NCBI GenBank assembly: GCA_038203935.1
Contig: JBBRDM010000124.1
Coordinates: 1 to 16,759 of the forward strand
Direction: 5' to 3'
Length of the DNA: 16,759 bases
Source: JANXSG01 sp038203935
Lineage (GTDB): Bacteria > Armatimonadota > Chthonomonadetes > Chthonomonadales > Chthonomonadaceae
The translations under genes and the position numbers were made by a program. How positions within the stretch are numbered: position 1 is the first letter of the stretch; each line of letters starts with the position of its first letter. This document shows positions 1-7,838 of this stretch, piece by piece. The notes under the pieces are model-generated. The model was given only the letters and a program-made list of their open reading frames with translations. It did no database searches and was not told the origin of the DNA.

Positions 1-1638
1 CCACCATTTTGCCGAACCATAAATTGCCTGACTGGCTTTTAAATTGTCTCCCCAAATAATATTGTTACCCCAGATTACATTTCCTTTAAGCGCAGAGAAG
101 TTTATGTTGACATATCCATCGGGTGAAAGAAATGTGAAGGGGCTCGCCGCTCCCAGTGGTGCGCCGATCTTCGAAACAAGTGCATCCGGAATACTCAGCA
201 TGCCAGCTCCCACAGAAAGAGGATTTTGGCCGGGCATTTTAATGGCCGTAGTCATCATTCGCGCTTTCACGACTGCTGGACTAATCGTGGGATCCTGCTG
301 GATCATCAGTGCTGCGGCGCCTGCGACTACAGGCGCTGCCATAGAGGTCCCTGATAAATCAAAATACGAAACCGGACCAACTCCGCCATATTGATAAGGA
401 CTTACCTGGTTTTCAGGATAGCTTGTATAGAGCATGCTGCCCGCAGCTGCCAGGCTCACGATATGGTTTCCTGGAGCAATTATGTCGGGCTTCAAAACTA
501 GATCGATCATGCTGGGGCCACGGCTGCTATACGTGGTGACTGTATCGTCAGATTTTGATGGAGTAGACATCGTGTTCTGTGCGCCAACAGTAATCACCCC
601 GGGATCGTTTGCCGGAGAGATGATAGTGCCGTATTGGGTTGGGCTGTCCGGATCACTAGGGACACTTCTGCCCATGTTTCCAGCAGCGCATACTACAACA
701 ATTCCGGCTTTCAAAGCTCGTTCACAGGCCAGGCAAAGGGGATCAGTTCTGTAGCTTTCGGTGATCTGGTGGCCAAGGCTTAAATTGATTACTCGAATGT
801 TAAAGCCGACTCTATTAACTATACACCAGTCAATTCCAGCTACTACGGTACTGACGTTTCCTGCTCCATTGCGATCCAGCACTTTAACTGCAATAATTTG
901 TGACTGCGGGGCAATAAGCTTAAAAGAAGTGTTATAATGATATTGTGTCGAAGTATAGCCATCTCCTGCGGCAATACCTGTAACATGCGATCCATGACCG
1001 TTATCATCGTACGGCATTGCTCGGTGATTGACGAGGTCGTTCCAAGCAATGACCCGGCCTCCCGCAGCGAACAGATCTGAATGCAGCACGAGTCCGGTAT
1101 CCAGAATTGCAATTCCTATCTTTTTGCCTGTAACCGCATATTTCGCCCATGCCTGGTCAGCGCCTACTGTAGGCACGGTGTAGTCCTGGCATGAATTCAC
1201 TTTTTCATCAATGCTGATAGAAGTTACAGCATCCTTTGAAGACAGCTGCTTAATCTGATCTGATGTAAGGTATGCCACAAAGGTACCGCTGTCATTGAGT
1301 TTAGAATAGGAGTTCGGGGGGAGAGTAGAAATAGGAGAGTTTGCCATGCAGTCTCTCATACTCATGTTGTTGTTGCTAGATACAGCAGTTTGGACTATAA
1401 CCCTATAGTGTGCTGTACGAGCAGAACTGTGCATATTTTTCAATAACACAGGGGCAATTTTAAGATTAACCTGCCCATTCTCTATATTCGATCCAGAGGC
1501 GGGTCTGGCTTGCATTAATGGCAATAAGGTAAAAAATAAAAGAGAGGAGTAAATGCTGAACGCACGTTTTCTCGAATCACTTCCGTTGTGTGAGAGTGAT
1601 GGTGAGGAGCGGTGACTATTTTTGAATACCGGATACAT
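1..1638 (-). CDS. Secreted subtilisin-family (S8) serine protease, C-terminus beyond the window
   Basis: An exported serine endopeptidase, open through the left edge, with 546 codons visible. The ATG at 1638 is preceded by AAGGAG with 8 bases spacing. A basic N-terminus (SRKR, 22-25) leads into a hydrophobic stretch (26-42) and a possible signal-peptidase site near Ala44. Residues about 60-145 look like an I9-type propeptide (YRVIVQTA, later LTSDQIKQL). The catalytic domain follows, with Asp180 in ILDTG, His215 in NGHGSHVTG, oxyanion Asn321 in AAGNMG and Ser432 in SGTSMAAP, all in one frame, so it should be active. Residues 520-532 carry tandem NVIWG/NIIWG motifs, a C-terminal repeat seen in many bacterial exported subtilases. 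The 42-residue N-terminal extension is longer than a normal signal peptide, so the start is probable rather than certain. It is divergent from the c-di-GMP gene. The substrate cannot be told from the sequence. Confidence 0.95.
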   Translation of the reverse strand, partial: MYPVFKNSHRSSPSLSHNGSDSRKRAFSIYSSLLFFTLLPLMQARPASGSNIENGQVNLKIAPVLLKNMHSSARTAHYRVIVQTAVSSNNNMSMRDCMANSPISTLPPNSYSKLNDSGTFVAYLTSDQIKQLSSKDAVTSISIDEKVNSCQDYTVPTVGADQAWAKYAVTGKKIGIAILDTGLVLHSDLFAAGGRVIAWNDLVNHRAMPYDDNGHGSHVTGIAAGDGYTSTQYHYNTSFKLIAPQSQIIAVKVLDRNGAGNVSTVVAGIDWCIVNRVGFNIRVINLSLGHQITESYRTDPLCLACERALKAGIVVVCAAGNMGRSVPSDPDSPTQYGTIISPANDPGVITVGAQNTMSTPSKSDDTVTTYSSRGPSMIDLVLKPDIIAPGNHIVSLAAAGSMLYTSYPENQVSPYQYGGVGPVSYFDLSGTSMAAPVVAGAAALMIQQDPTISPAVVKARMMTTAIKMPGQNPLSVGAGMLSIPDALVSKIGAPLGAASPFTFLSPDGYVNINFSALKGNVIWGNNIIWGDNLKASQAIYGSAKWW

Positions 1639-2064
1639 GTATGTGCTCCTTGCAGCGCGCTGTGAGCGCGAAATACAGTCAACTTATGGAAATATCCGTG
1701 TCCGTTGCTGTGAGATAGGCACTGAGAATTGGCTGCGACAGCGCCAATTTGTTCGTCTGGTGAAACAAAAAAAAAGAGATGGCAACTCATTTGACGCTGA
1801 GGAACGCGTCATTATTTGAATTATCGGCACAATTACCAGGTTTCCTTAATAGAATTTTTAACAATTTTTACTAATTATTGAGATCGAAATAATGAAATTA
1901 ATGGTTTGTCCTAAAGAAATACTGTCAATCTACCAATATTATGATATCAACCTGATTTTTTGATAACATATCAATTGGTTTACCCCGGGTCTTTCCCCCT
2001 TAGATTTTTCGCTGCATACTGTTGTATGGAAACAGGAACGTCCTGAGAGTTGGAGCTGCAGTAT
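1639..2064. other. Divergent intergenic region, AT-rich
   Basis: This stretch of 426 bases separates the two divergent genes and has no convincing gene. It should hold the promoters of both, but I find no close match to -35/-10 boxes at good spacing. Visible structure: a GCGCT/AGCGC stem (1657-1669) just upstream of the protease ribosome binding site; a run of nine A at 1767-1775; a GACGC/GCGTC inverted repeat (1793-1797 and 1806-1810); and a TATCAA/TTGATA inverted repeat around 1943-1966. None is strong enough to name as an operator or terminator. Confidence 0.6.
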
Positions 2065-4608
2065 ATGAAACAATATAAATCCTCAGCGTGGATCTTTATG
2101 ATCTCCACATGGATAATCGCTGCAATTGTGAGTACTATGGTTTTACTGCATCGGGATTTCAGATCTGAACACTCCGTAAATCCCTTTATATCAACTTGTA
2201 TCGTTGCGCTGGCGGCAATATTTGGTGCGCGAAAAGTACGTTTGACGCGATCGGCACAGTTTGAGAAATCGAGCAGTGTCTCACTCGGCGCGATGATTAC
2301 ATTTATAGCGCTCATGTCTTCTGGAGTGCATGCCTGCCTGCTTGCGGGTATCGCCTCCTCCTTAAGCGCTTCTATCTACCCGCGCAGGCAGCCGATGTTT
2401 CAGCTTCTGCACAATGTATCTACTATTGCGCTTAGCGCGTCCGCAGCCGGGCTTGTGTATCATTTTCTATTTCCTGAAATGCAGCTCACACTCCCGAATA
2501 CCTCTTATATAGTCGCGCTCTTTGTTGCTACTTCCATCTATTTCCTAATTAACACTGTTCTGGTCGCTTCCGCTATGGCGCTATGTGCGAATCAGTCTAT
2601 ATGGAAATTATGGCGAGGCAGCTTCTTGTGGACTGCGCCGAGCAGCCTGGCAGGAACCGCAATATCAGCGATGGTACTACAGGTAGCCAAACTGAATTTA
2701 GAGTTTATAATGCTCATGATCCCGGTTGTCGGCTTCTTTTACCAAAGCTTCAAAATGTACGCGGATAAGGCAGAAGAAAAAGAACAGCACATCATCGCTC
2801 TCGAGCTTGGAAAGAAAGCCCTCGCTGATCTTTACCTCTCTACCGTTAGATCGCTTGCAACGGCTATCGATGCAAAAGATCAGAGCACGCATGCCCATAT
2901 TCAAAGAGTGCATCGTTTCGCGGTAAGTATTGCTGAGAAGATGGAAGTTGCCGGAGATGAGCTGGAAGCTATCAGAACCGGAGCGCTTCTGCATGATATC
3001 GGCAAGCTGGGTGTTCCAGATTATGTACTGCTGAAGCCAAGCGCGCTTTCGATCGACGAATTTGAAAAGATGAAACGGCATACTACTATTGGCGCCGCTA
3101 TACTGGAGCAGGTGCCATTCCCCTGGCCGGTAGCGAGCCTGGTGCGTCATCACCACGAACGCTGGGATGGCGCTGGTTATCCGGACAATCTGGCGGGAGA
3201 GAATATTCCGCTGGGCGCTCGAATACTTTCTGTCGCTGATGTATATGATGCGTTGACTTCAGATAGGCCTTATCGGCCTGCCTGGAGTGTATCCCGAGCA
3301 AAATCATTCATCCTGGCAGGCGCAGGAACTCAGTTCGATCCGGATGTGGTGGATGCCTTCATCGCGCTGGAGGATATTTCGGATGAATCAATCCTGTCAT
3401 TGGATGGAGAAGAACAGAGTGTTTTAAGCCCGAACGCTACAAAAAGTATCCGTCGATCTGGCGCCGAGCTGTGGGCATTGTACGAAGTATCTCAGGTCTT
3501 GAATACGAATCTTGGCATGGAAGACCGGCTCACTCAGCTTGGGAATAGAATCGCTGCAATATTTCCAGGCGCCGAATGTTCTTATCTGCTGTTGAACAGA
3601 CGATCATCACAGGACATTGACAAATCTGATGCGAATATTGTATTGGACGAATCGGATAGCTCCTGTCTTGCTGAGGTGTGGTCCTTCGGAGAGCTCGCTG
3701 AAGAATCAACACTGCTTCATACACCCTGCGTCATTAAAGCGGAGAGTATTGCTGCGCTGGTAACGAACGACCAGCTTCCGTATCGGGGGCCTTGCCAGCG
3801 GGAAGGAATGTTCTCACCGTTGAAGGCAGGTTATCAGCCGGTCAGCAGTTCCGCGCTAATCGTACCATTGATTCATATGGGCAAAACTTTGGGAAGCATC
3901 AATCTATACCACCCGAGTTTTGAAGCGTTCACCCAGGATGATGAGCATCTCATGCAGATGATTGCTGCGCAAGTGCAAAGCGCACTGTATCACGATATTC
4001 TCTTCGACCGAACTCTGAGCGATTCTATTACTGATTCACTAACAGGGCTCTATAACTCGAGATATCTAGATCAGGCAGTGACACCCATGCTTAAAGATCT
4101 CGCCTCCAGTCCGCTTCCAAAATCGCTCACTCTAATGTATCTTGATCTGGATAATTTTAAACCGATCAATGATCAGTTTGGGCATCAGCATGGAAATATC
4201 GTACTTCAGAACGTTGCACGACTTTTTCAGAGGGAGCTTCGGCCAAAGGATCTCGTAGTGAGATATGGCGGAGATGAGTTCCTCATTGTGCTTCATCAGA
4301 CCGATTCTGAAAGCGCTGTGCGAGTAGCCAATAGAATCCGGCGGGCAGTGCAGGAATACGATTCTGGTCTGAATCAGTCCGATGGAACAAAGCTGATGCT
4401 TGATGTGAGCATAGGCGCAGCCTCCTTTCCTCAGGATGGAAGTGATTTGAATCAGCTAGTGTCTGCCGCAGATCAGAGAATGTATCTGGAAAAAGCTTCC
4501 CGTAAAAGCGGTGTCCTGGAGGAAAATGATAATTCCATTGCCATCTCCAGCATAATGCTGGCTCCGGCGCTTGAAATCAGCGTCTACGACAGCTCATCGA
4601 TAGGTTGA
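2065..4608 (+). CDS. Membrane c-di-GMP turnover protein: HD-GYP phosphodiesterase, GAF, GGDEF cyclase
   Basis: An 847-residue inner-membrane protein predicted to make and break cyclic di-GMP. Several hydrophobic segments fill about residues 10-230, followed by a short charged coiled segment (235-255). The HD-GYP domain follows, with HDIGK (His310-Asp311), the run HHHE (362-365) and GYP (371-373), plus the family's DVYDALTSDRPYR. A GAF-like domain occupies about 470-645. The C-terminal cyclase has RYGGDEF (GGDEF 735-739) and a product-inhibition I-site RxxD (Arg726, Asp729) at the right spacing. Both catalytic motifs look intact. I chose the ATG at 2065, which has GGAG 9 bases upstream; an in-frame TTG at 2050 has no good ribosome binding site. 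The stop codon lies inside the -35 box of the his promoter. Which activity dominates, and the signal sensed by the membrane and GAF parts, cannot be told. Confidence 0.95.
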   Translation: MKQYKSSAWIFMISTWIIAAIVSTMVLLHRDFRSEHSVNPFISTCIVALAAIFGARKVRLTRSAQFEKSSSVSLGAMITFIALMSSGVHACLLAGIASSLSASIYPRRQPMFQLLHNVSTIALSASAAGLVYHFLFPEMQLTLPNTSYIVALFVATSIYFLINTVLVASAMALCANQSIWKLWRGSFLWTAPSSLAGTAISAMVLQVAKLNLEFIMLMIPVVGFFYQSFKMYADKAEEKEQHIIALELGKKALADLYLSTVRSLATAIDAKDQSTHAHIQRVHRFAVSIAEKMEVAGDELEAIRTGALLHDIGKLGVPDYVLLKPSALSIDEFEKMKRHTTIGAAILEQVPFPWPVASLVRHHHERWDGAGYPDNLAGENIPLGARILSVADVYDALTSDRPYRPAWSVSRAKSFILAGAGTQFDPDVVDAFIALEDISDESILSLDGEEQSVLSPNATKSIRRSGAELWALYEVSQVLNTNLGMEDRLTQLGNRIAAIFPGAECSYLLLNRRSSQDIDKSDANIVLDESDSSCLAEVWSFGELAEESTLLHTPCVIKAESIAALVTNDQLPYRGPCQREGMFSPLKAGYQPVSSSALIVPLIHMGKTLGSINLYHPSFEAFTQDDEHLMQMIAAQVQSALYHDILFDRTLSDSITDSLTGLYNSRYLDQAVTPMLKDLASSPLPKSLTLMYLDLDNFKPINDQFGHQHGNIVLQNVARLFQRELRPKDLVVRYGGDEFLIVLHQTDSESAVRVANRIRRAVQEYDSGLNQSDGTKLMLDVSIGAASFPQDGSDLNQLVSAADQRMYLEKASRKSGVLEENDNSIAISSIMLAPALEISVYDSSSIG

Positions 4609-4633
4609 CTTTGATCGCGGAATCCCGTATAAT
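4605..4633 (+). promoter_or_regulatory. Consensus sigma70-type promoter for the his genes
   Basis: TTGACT (4605-4610) and a perfect TATAAT (4628-4633) are separated by exactly 17 bases, which is the optimum for the housekeeping sigma factor. Transcription should begin near 4640, about 64 bases upstream of hisD. The -35 box overlaps the stop codon of the preceding gene, so the his genes can be transcribed independently of it. This is the clearest promoter in the window. Confidence 0.8.
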
Positions 4634-4642
4634 GACAGATCA

Positions 4643-4678
4643 TTGGAAGAGATTCATTTCTGCATGAGTCTCTTCCAA
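4643..4678 (+). promoter_or_regulatory. 15-bp stem-loop at the 5' end of the his transcript
   Basis: Left arm 4643-4657 pairs with right arm 4664-4678 through 15 pairs, one of them a T-G wobble, closing a 6-base loop. It begins only about 3 bases after the predicted transcription start and ends 13 bases before the hisD AGGA. The right arm is followed by A residues, not T, so it is not an intrinsic terminator on this strand. It could be a 5' stabilising stem or a DNA operator dyad; the sequence does not decide between them. Confidence 0.7.
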
Positions 4679-4703
4679 AAATCGTTTAGTCAGGATCTGT
4701 ACA

Positions 4704-5984
4704 GTGCGCGTTTATCAAGTAAGTGAGACAGGAATTGATGAGGCATACCGTATTCTCCGCCGCAGTAACCTGCAGGATAATGCGGAAGTTGAGACGACAG
4801 TACGTGATATAATTGCTCAAGTTCGCGCTTATGGGGATACGGCTCTTTTAGAGCTATCCAGGCGTTTCGATTCTCCTCTGCTCGCAGATCTTGAAGTCTC
4901 TGAAGAAGAGTGGGATCGCGCAGAAGGTCTGGTCCCGGATGCAGTCAAAATTGCAATTCAGACTTCTGCGGCAAACATATCCGCTTTTCATGAGAAACAG
5001 AAAAAAACAAGCTGGCTGGACTCTCAGCCGGACAGAGTTCTCGGGCAGCTTATCCGGCCGCTGGACAGGGTCGGTGTCTATGTTCCTGGCGGAACAGCAT
5101 CCTACCCCAGCACCGTGCTGATGACTGTGGTTCCGGCGTACACCGCAGGGGTGCGAGAGATTGTACTCTGCTCCCCGGCCCGCAAGAATGGCACTGTCGA
5201 TCCTCTGGTACTTTATGCCGCGAAAATTGCCGGAGTGAAACGAATATTTACTATTGGCGGCGCGCAGGCTGTAGCTGCAATGGCGTTTGGTACGAAGTGT
5301 GTCCCGGCGGTGGATAAAATCGTAGGGCCGGGAAATGTCTATGTCAATGTTGCTAAAAAGCTTCTGTGGGGAGTTGTAGATATCGACATGCTCGCAGGGC
5401 CGAGCGAAGTATGTGTAGTCGCAGATGCGGGAGCTAATCCCCGTTTCGCAGCGCTTGATATGCTCACTCAGGCGGAGCACGATACTGAAAGCGCTGCCTT
5501 TCTTATCACTCCTTCCATCGAGCTTGCCCGGCTGGTTGAGCAGGAGATAGACCTGCAGCTCCAGACGCTGCCCCGGCGCGAAATATTAAAAAAGGCCCTC
5601 GACAAAAGCGGAGCTATTATCGTTTCAGAATCGATGGATCAGGCATTCGATCTGGCAAACGCTGCTGCGCCGGAACATCTGGCGCTGATGGTTCGCGATC
5701 CGCTGGCCGCGCTTGGTCACATCAAGAATGCGGGTGCAGTGCTGATGGGCGACTATTCTCCCCAGACTTTAGGGGATTACATGGCCGGGCCAAGTCACAC
5801 CCTTCCAACCAGTGGAACAGCGCGATTTGCTTCACCACTCCATGTGGATACTTTTTTGAAAAAATCGAGTTTTATCTACTACACACAAAGCGCTTTGCGC
5901 GAGCTTGCCGCTCCGGTTACTGCCTTTGCAAGGGCCGAGGGTTTTGAAGCGCATGCAGCCGCAGTTGAAGCACGTTTAGAGTAA
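4704..5984 (+). CDS. hisD: Histidinol dehydrogenase
   Basis: Catalyses the last two steps of histidine synthesis, oxidising L-histidinol through histidinal to histidine with two NAD. It is a zinc enzyme of the cytoplasm. The 426-residue length is normal for the family. Recognisable family blocks in order: PGGTASYPSTVLM, IGGAQAVAAMAFGT, VDKIVGPGNVYVN, DMLAGPSEV, QAEHDTES (with Gln and His of the metal site), the catalytic pair Glu324-His325 in AAPEHL, and GDYMAGPSHTLPTSG near the C-terminus. The start is GTG at 4704 with AGGA 8 bases upstream. This is the first gene after the promoter at 4605-4633, and hisB begins 27 bases after its stop. The identification is secure. Confidence 0.98.
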   Translation: MRVYQVSETGIDEAYRILRRSNLQDNAEVETTVRDIIAQVRAYGDTALLELSRRFDSPLLADLEVSEEEWDRAEGLVPDAVKIAIQTSAANISAFHEKQKKTSWLDSQPDRVLGQLIRPLDRVGVYVPGGTASYPSTVLMTVVPAYTAGVREIVLCSPARKNGTVDPLVLYAAKIAGVKRIFTIGGAQAVAAMAFGTKCVPAVDKIVGPGNVYVNVAKKLLWGVVDIDMLAGPSEVCVVADAGANPRFAALDMLTQAEHDTESAAFLITPSIELARLVEQEIDLQLQTLPRREILKKALDKSGAIIVSESMDQAFDLANAAAPEHLALMVRDPLAALGHIKNAGAVLMGDYSPQTLGDYMAGPSHTLPTSGTARFASPLHVDTFLKKSSFIYYTQSALRELAAPVTAFARAEGFEAHAAAVEARLE

Positions 5985-6011
5985 ATTATCGATCGGATTC
6001 GCAGGCGGAGA

Positions 6012-6611
6012 ATGCAGTTGTCATCTAATCGGAAATGTGAAATTTCTCGTAAAACCAGTGAGACAAATATCTTCCTATCCCTAAATCTCGATGGTTCTGG
6101 AGAGAGCAATATAGCCACTGGAATTGGTTTTTTCGATCATATGCTGACTCATATTGCCAGGCACGGCCTATTTGATCTCACGGTTAAGGCAGAAGGCGAC
6201 CTCCACATCGATGATCATCACACCGTCGAAGATGTCGGCATTGTGCTTGGCATGGCTTTGAAAGAGGCTGTCGGTGATAAATCTGGTATAACTAGCGTAG
6301 GAAATATTGCGGTTCCTATGGATGAAGCACTTGTTTTTTGTGCCCTGGATATCAGTGGACGCGGCCATTCCGAATATAATCTAACGCATCCCACTCCAGT
6401 GTTGGGAGATTTTACAGTGGAACTAGCCCCGGAATTCTTTCGGGCAGTTGCGGTGAACGCAGGATGGACCATTCATCTGCGGCAATTAGCCGGCGTTAAC
6501 GCGCATCACATATTGGAATCGGCATTCAAAGCATTCGGGCGTGCTGCCCGCCTCGCGGTGACAAGAGATCCGCGTGTGGTTGGGGTACCCTCCACAAAAG
6601 GGTCGCTTTAA
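6012..6611 (+). CDS. hisB: Imidazoleglycerol-phosphate dehydratase
   Basis: Converts imidazole glycerol phosphate to imidazole acetol phosphate. This is the single-function form of about 199 residues; the histidinol-phosphatase domain found in the enterobacterial fusion is absent. Two metal-binding histidine blocks are present, FDHMLTHIARHG and DDHHTVEDVG, and the C-terminal HHILESAFKAFGRAAR matches the family. The start is slightly ambiguous. The ATG at 6012 has GGAG only one base away, although the broader AGGCGGAG could serve. An in-frame TTG at 6018 has GGAG at 7 bases. Either choice leaves the catalytic domain whole. It sits 27 bases after hisD and is probably co-transcribed. hisC, often found between hisD and hisB, is missing here. 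Confidence 0.97.
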   Translation: MQLSSNRKCEISRKTSETNIFLSLNLDGSGESNIATGIGFFDHMLTHIARHGLFDLTVKAEGDLHIDDHHTVEDVGIVLGMALKEAVGDKSGITSVGNIAVPMDEALVFCALDISGRGHSEYNLTHPTPVLGDFTVELAPEFFRAVAVNAGWTIHLRQLAGVNAHHILESAFKAFGRAARLAVTRDPRVVGVPSTKGSL

Positions 6612-6695
6612 TATCTAAGTTTTAGATTCGGTATTATCAGTGAAGTTAATCTTCTGGAAGAGTGAACTCGAAACGCACATTTCAGGAGAATGATA

Positions 6696-7028
6696 ATGGC
6701 ACATTCGGGCGAACGTATCAAGTCATCCTGGCTGCGGGATGAAAATGCTCCACCTAAAAAACAGGATGGCGGCGTAGCGGCTCGTGTTACTATGGTTGTG
6801 ATACTCACACTGACACTGGTGGGAGCAATGCGATGGGCTATCAGCATTACAAATGCGAATGCCCGCCATATCACATCAAATATCAATCAGATTCAAAGTC
6901 ATATTTCTGATTCCGTTGGCGGGGAGCCTCCCAGCGAAACAAAACGGAAACCAGTAACCAAAAAAGTGGTTCCGCCGGCAAAAGTGCCCGGACCGAGCAT
7001 AGATCCTGTAGGAACGCAGCCTAATTAA
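6696..7028 (+). CDS. Small single-pass membrane protein of unknown function inside the his cluster
   Basis: I do not recognise this 110-residue protein. A hydrophilic N-terminus with positive charge (residues 1-26) precedes one predicted membrane helix (about 28-48, VTMVVILTLTLVGAMRW). After it comes a polar stretch rich in Asn, Gln and Ser, then a Pro/Lys-rich tail (about 77-110). An N-in, C-out topology is likely, with the tail outside the cytoplasm. The ATG at 6696 has AGGAG at 7 bases; another in-frame ATG at 6690 would have only one base of spacing, so 6696 is preferred. It lies 84 bases after hisB and 44 bases before hisH, on the same strand, with no terminator between, so it probably shares their transcript. 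Nothing in the sequence suggests an enzymatic role in histidine synthesis. Confidence 0.8.
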   Translation: MAHSGERIKSSWLRDENAPPKKQDGGVAARVTMVVILTLTLVGAMRWAISITNANARHITSNINQIQSHISDSVGGEPPSETKRKPVTKKVVPPAKVPGPSIDPVGTQPN

Positions 7029-7072
7029 TGCATATGGCTGCTTTCTGCAATTAATGAGATAGATAAGCAGCT

Positions 7073-7696
7073 ATGATTGCAGTCGTCGATTACGGAATGG
7101 CAAATCTCCGCAGTGTGGAGAAAGCACTCGCTTTCGTGGGTGGAGACCCGATTATCACTTCCGATCCCGAGGTGATAAAACGGGCCGATAAAGTGGTGCT
7201 GCCCGGTGTGGGTGCATTTTGTGCCTGCATGAATAATTTGAACAGCGCAGGCCTTCAGCACTCAATTCGAGATTTCATCTCTTCTGGAAAACCATTCTTA
7301 GGAATATGTGTTGGTTTACAGATGCTTTTTGATGAAAGCAGCGAGATGGGCGACAGTCCTGGCTTGGGACTGTTTGCCGGTAAGATAGTAAAATTCTTTG
7401 AGAACGGCCGGCCGGATGGCGCAGAAGATTTGAATGTTCCTCAGATCGGCTGGAATGAACTAAATCCCTCACCTGATTCCAAACTTATGCGTGGTATCGA
7501 AACCGGATCACGCGTTTACTTTGTCCACTCCTTTTATCCTGTTCCGCTCAATCCAGAAATAGTAGCTGCCACGAGTGATTATGGCGGTGAGTTCTGCTGC
7601 GCAATTGAACATGAAAATGTAGCCGCTACCCAATTTCATCCCGAGAAAAGCGGTCGCATAGGCCTGCAAATATTACGAAACTTTATTGAGTGGTAG
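7073..7696 (+). CDS. hisH: Imidazole glycerol phosphate synthase, glutaminase subunit
   Basis: Class I glutamine amidotransferase that frees ammonia from glutamine and passes it to the HisF cyclase, giving imidazole glycerol phosphate and AICAR. The 207-residue length is normal. The N-terminus MIAVVDYGMANLRSV is typical. The catalytic triad is complete: Cys79 in GICVGLQMLFD, His189 and Glu191 in TQFHPEKSG. The family's VGAF and VYFVHSFYPVP blocks are also present. There is no good Shine-Dalgarno sequence before the ATG (AGATAAGCAG is weak). Its partner hisF is not in the window, so it must lie elsewhere. Confidence 0.97.
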   Translation: MIAVVDYGMANLRSVEKALAFVGGDPIITSDPEVIKRADKVVLPGVGAFCACMNNLNSAGLQHSIRDFISSGKPFLGICVGLQMLFDESSEMGDSPGLGLFAGKIVKFFENGRPDGAEDLNVPQIGWNELNPSPDSKLMRGIETGSRVYFVHSFYPVPLNPEIVAATSDYGGEFCCAIEHENVAATQFHPEKSGRIGLQILRNFIEW

Positions 7697-7715
7697 ACAG
7701 TATTTTACTCATAAT
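7686..7715 (+). promoter_or_regulatory. Possible weak promoter upstream of hisA
   Basis: TTGAGT (7686-7691) and CATAAT (7710-7715) are 18 bases apart, at the end of hisH and 124 bases before hisA. The 142-base gap between hisH and hisA is unusually long for the cluster, so an internal promoter is reasonable, but the match is only moderate. A second pair, TTGACC (7752-7757) and TATAAC (7780-7785), has 22 bases between boxes, which is too long. Confidence 0.3.
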
Positions 7716-7838
7716 ATGATGTACTCTATCTTTGAATTATATGACTCTGCATTGACCGTGCGACGCTGTTTGATTGATGTATAACCTCATGTGTTTCTAA
7801 CCTTTAAGTAAAAAAGAAAATAACTATTTAGGACAAAA

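Noticed and set aside
1515..1790. Minus-strand ORF of 91 residues upstream of the protease
   Set aside because: It overlaps the 5' part of the protease in another frame. The protease start has a strong AAGGAG and an uninterrupted signal, propeptide and catalytic frame.
4643..4678. Intrinsic terminator for the c-di-GMP gene
   Set aside because: The stem is followed by A residues on the plus strand, not T, and it lies after the promoter of the his genes. A 5' structure or operator fits better.
4634..4703. Histidine leader peptide attenuator
   Set aside because: No short ORF with a run of histidine codons and no terminator/antiterminator pair is visible before hisD.
4854..5480. A 208-residue open frame on the minus strand
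   Set aside because: It lies entirely inside hisD in the opposite direction. hisD has all its family motifs, and the antisense translation shows no recognisable domain.
7752..7785. TTGACC...TATAAC as promoter of hisA
   Set aside because: The boxes are 22 bases apart, too far for a normal sigma70 promoter.
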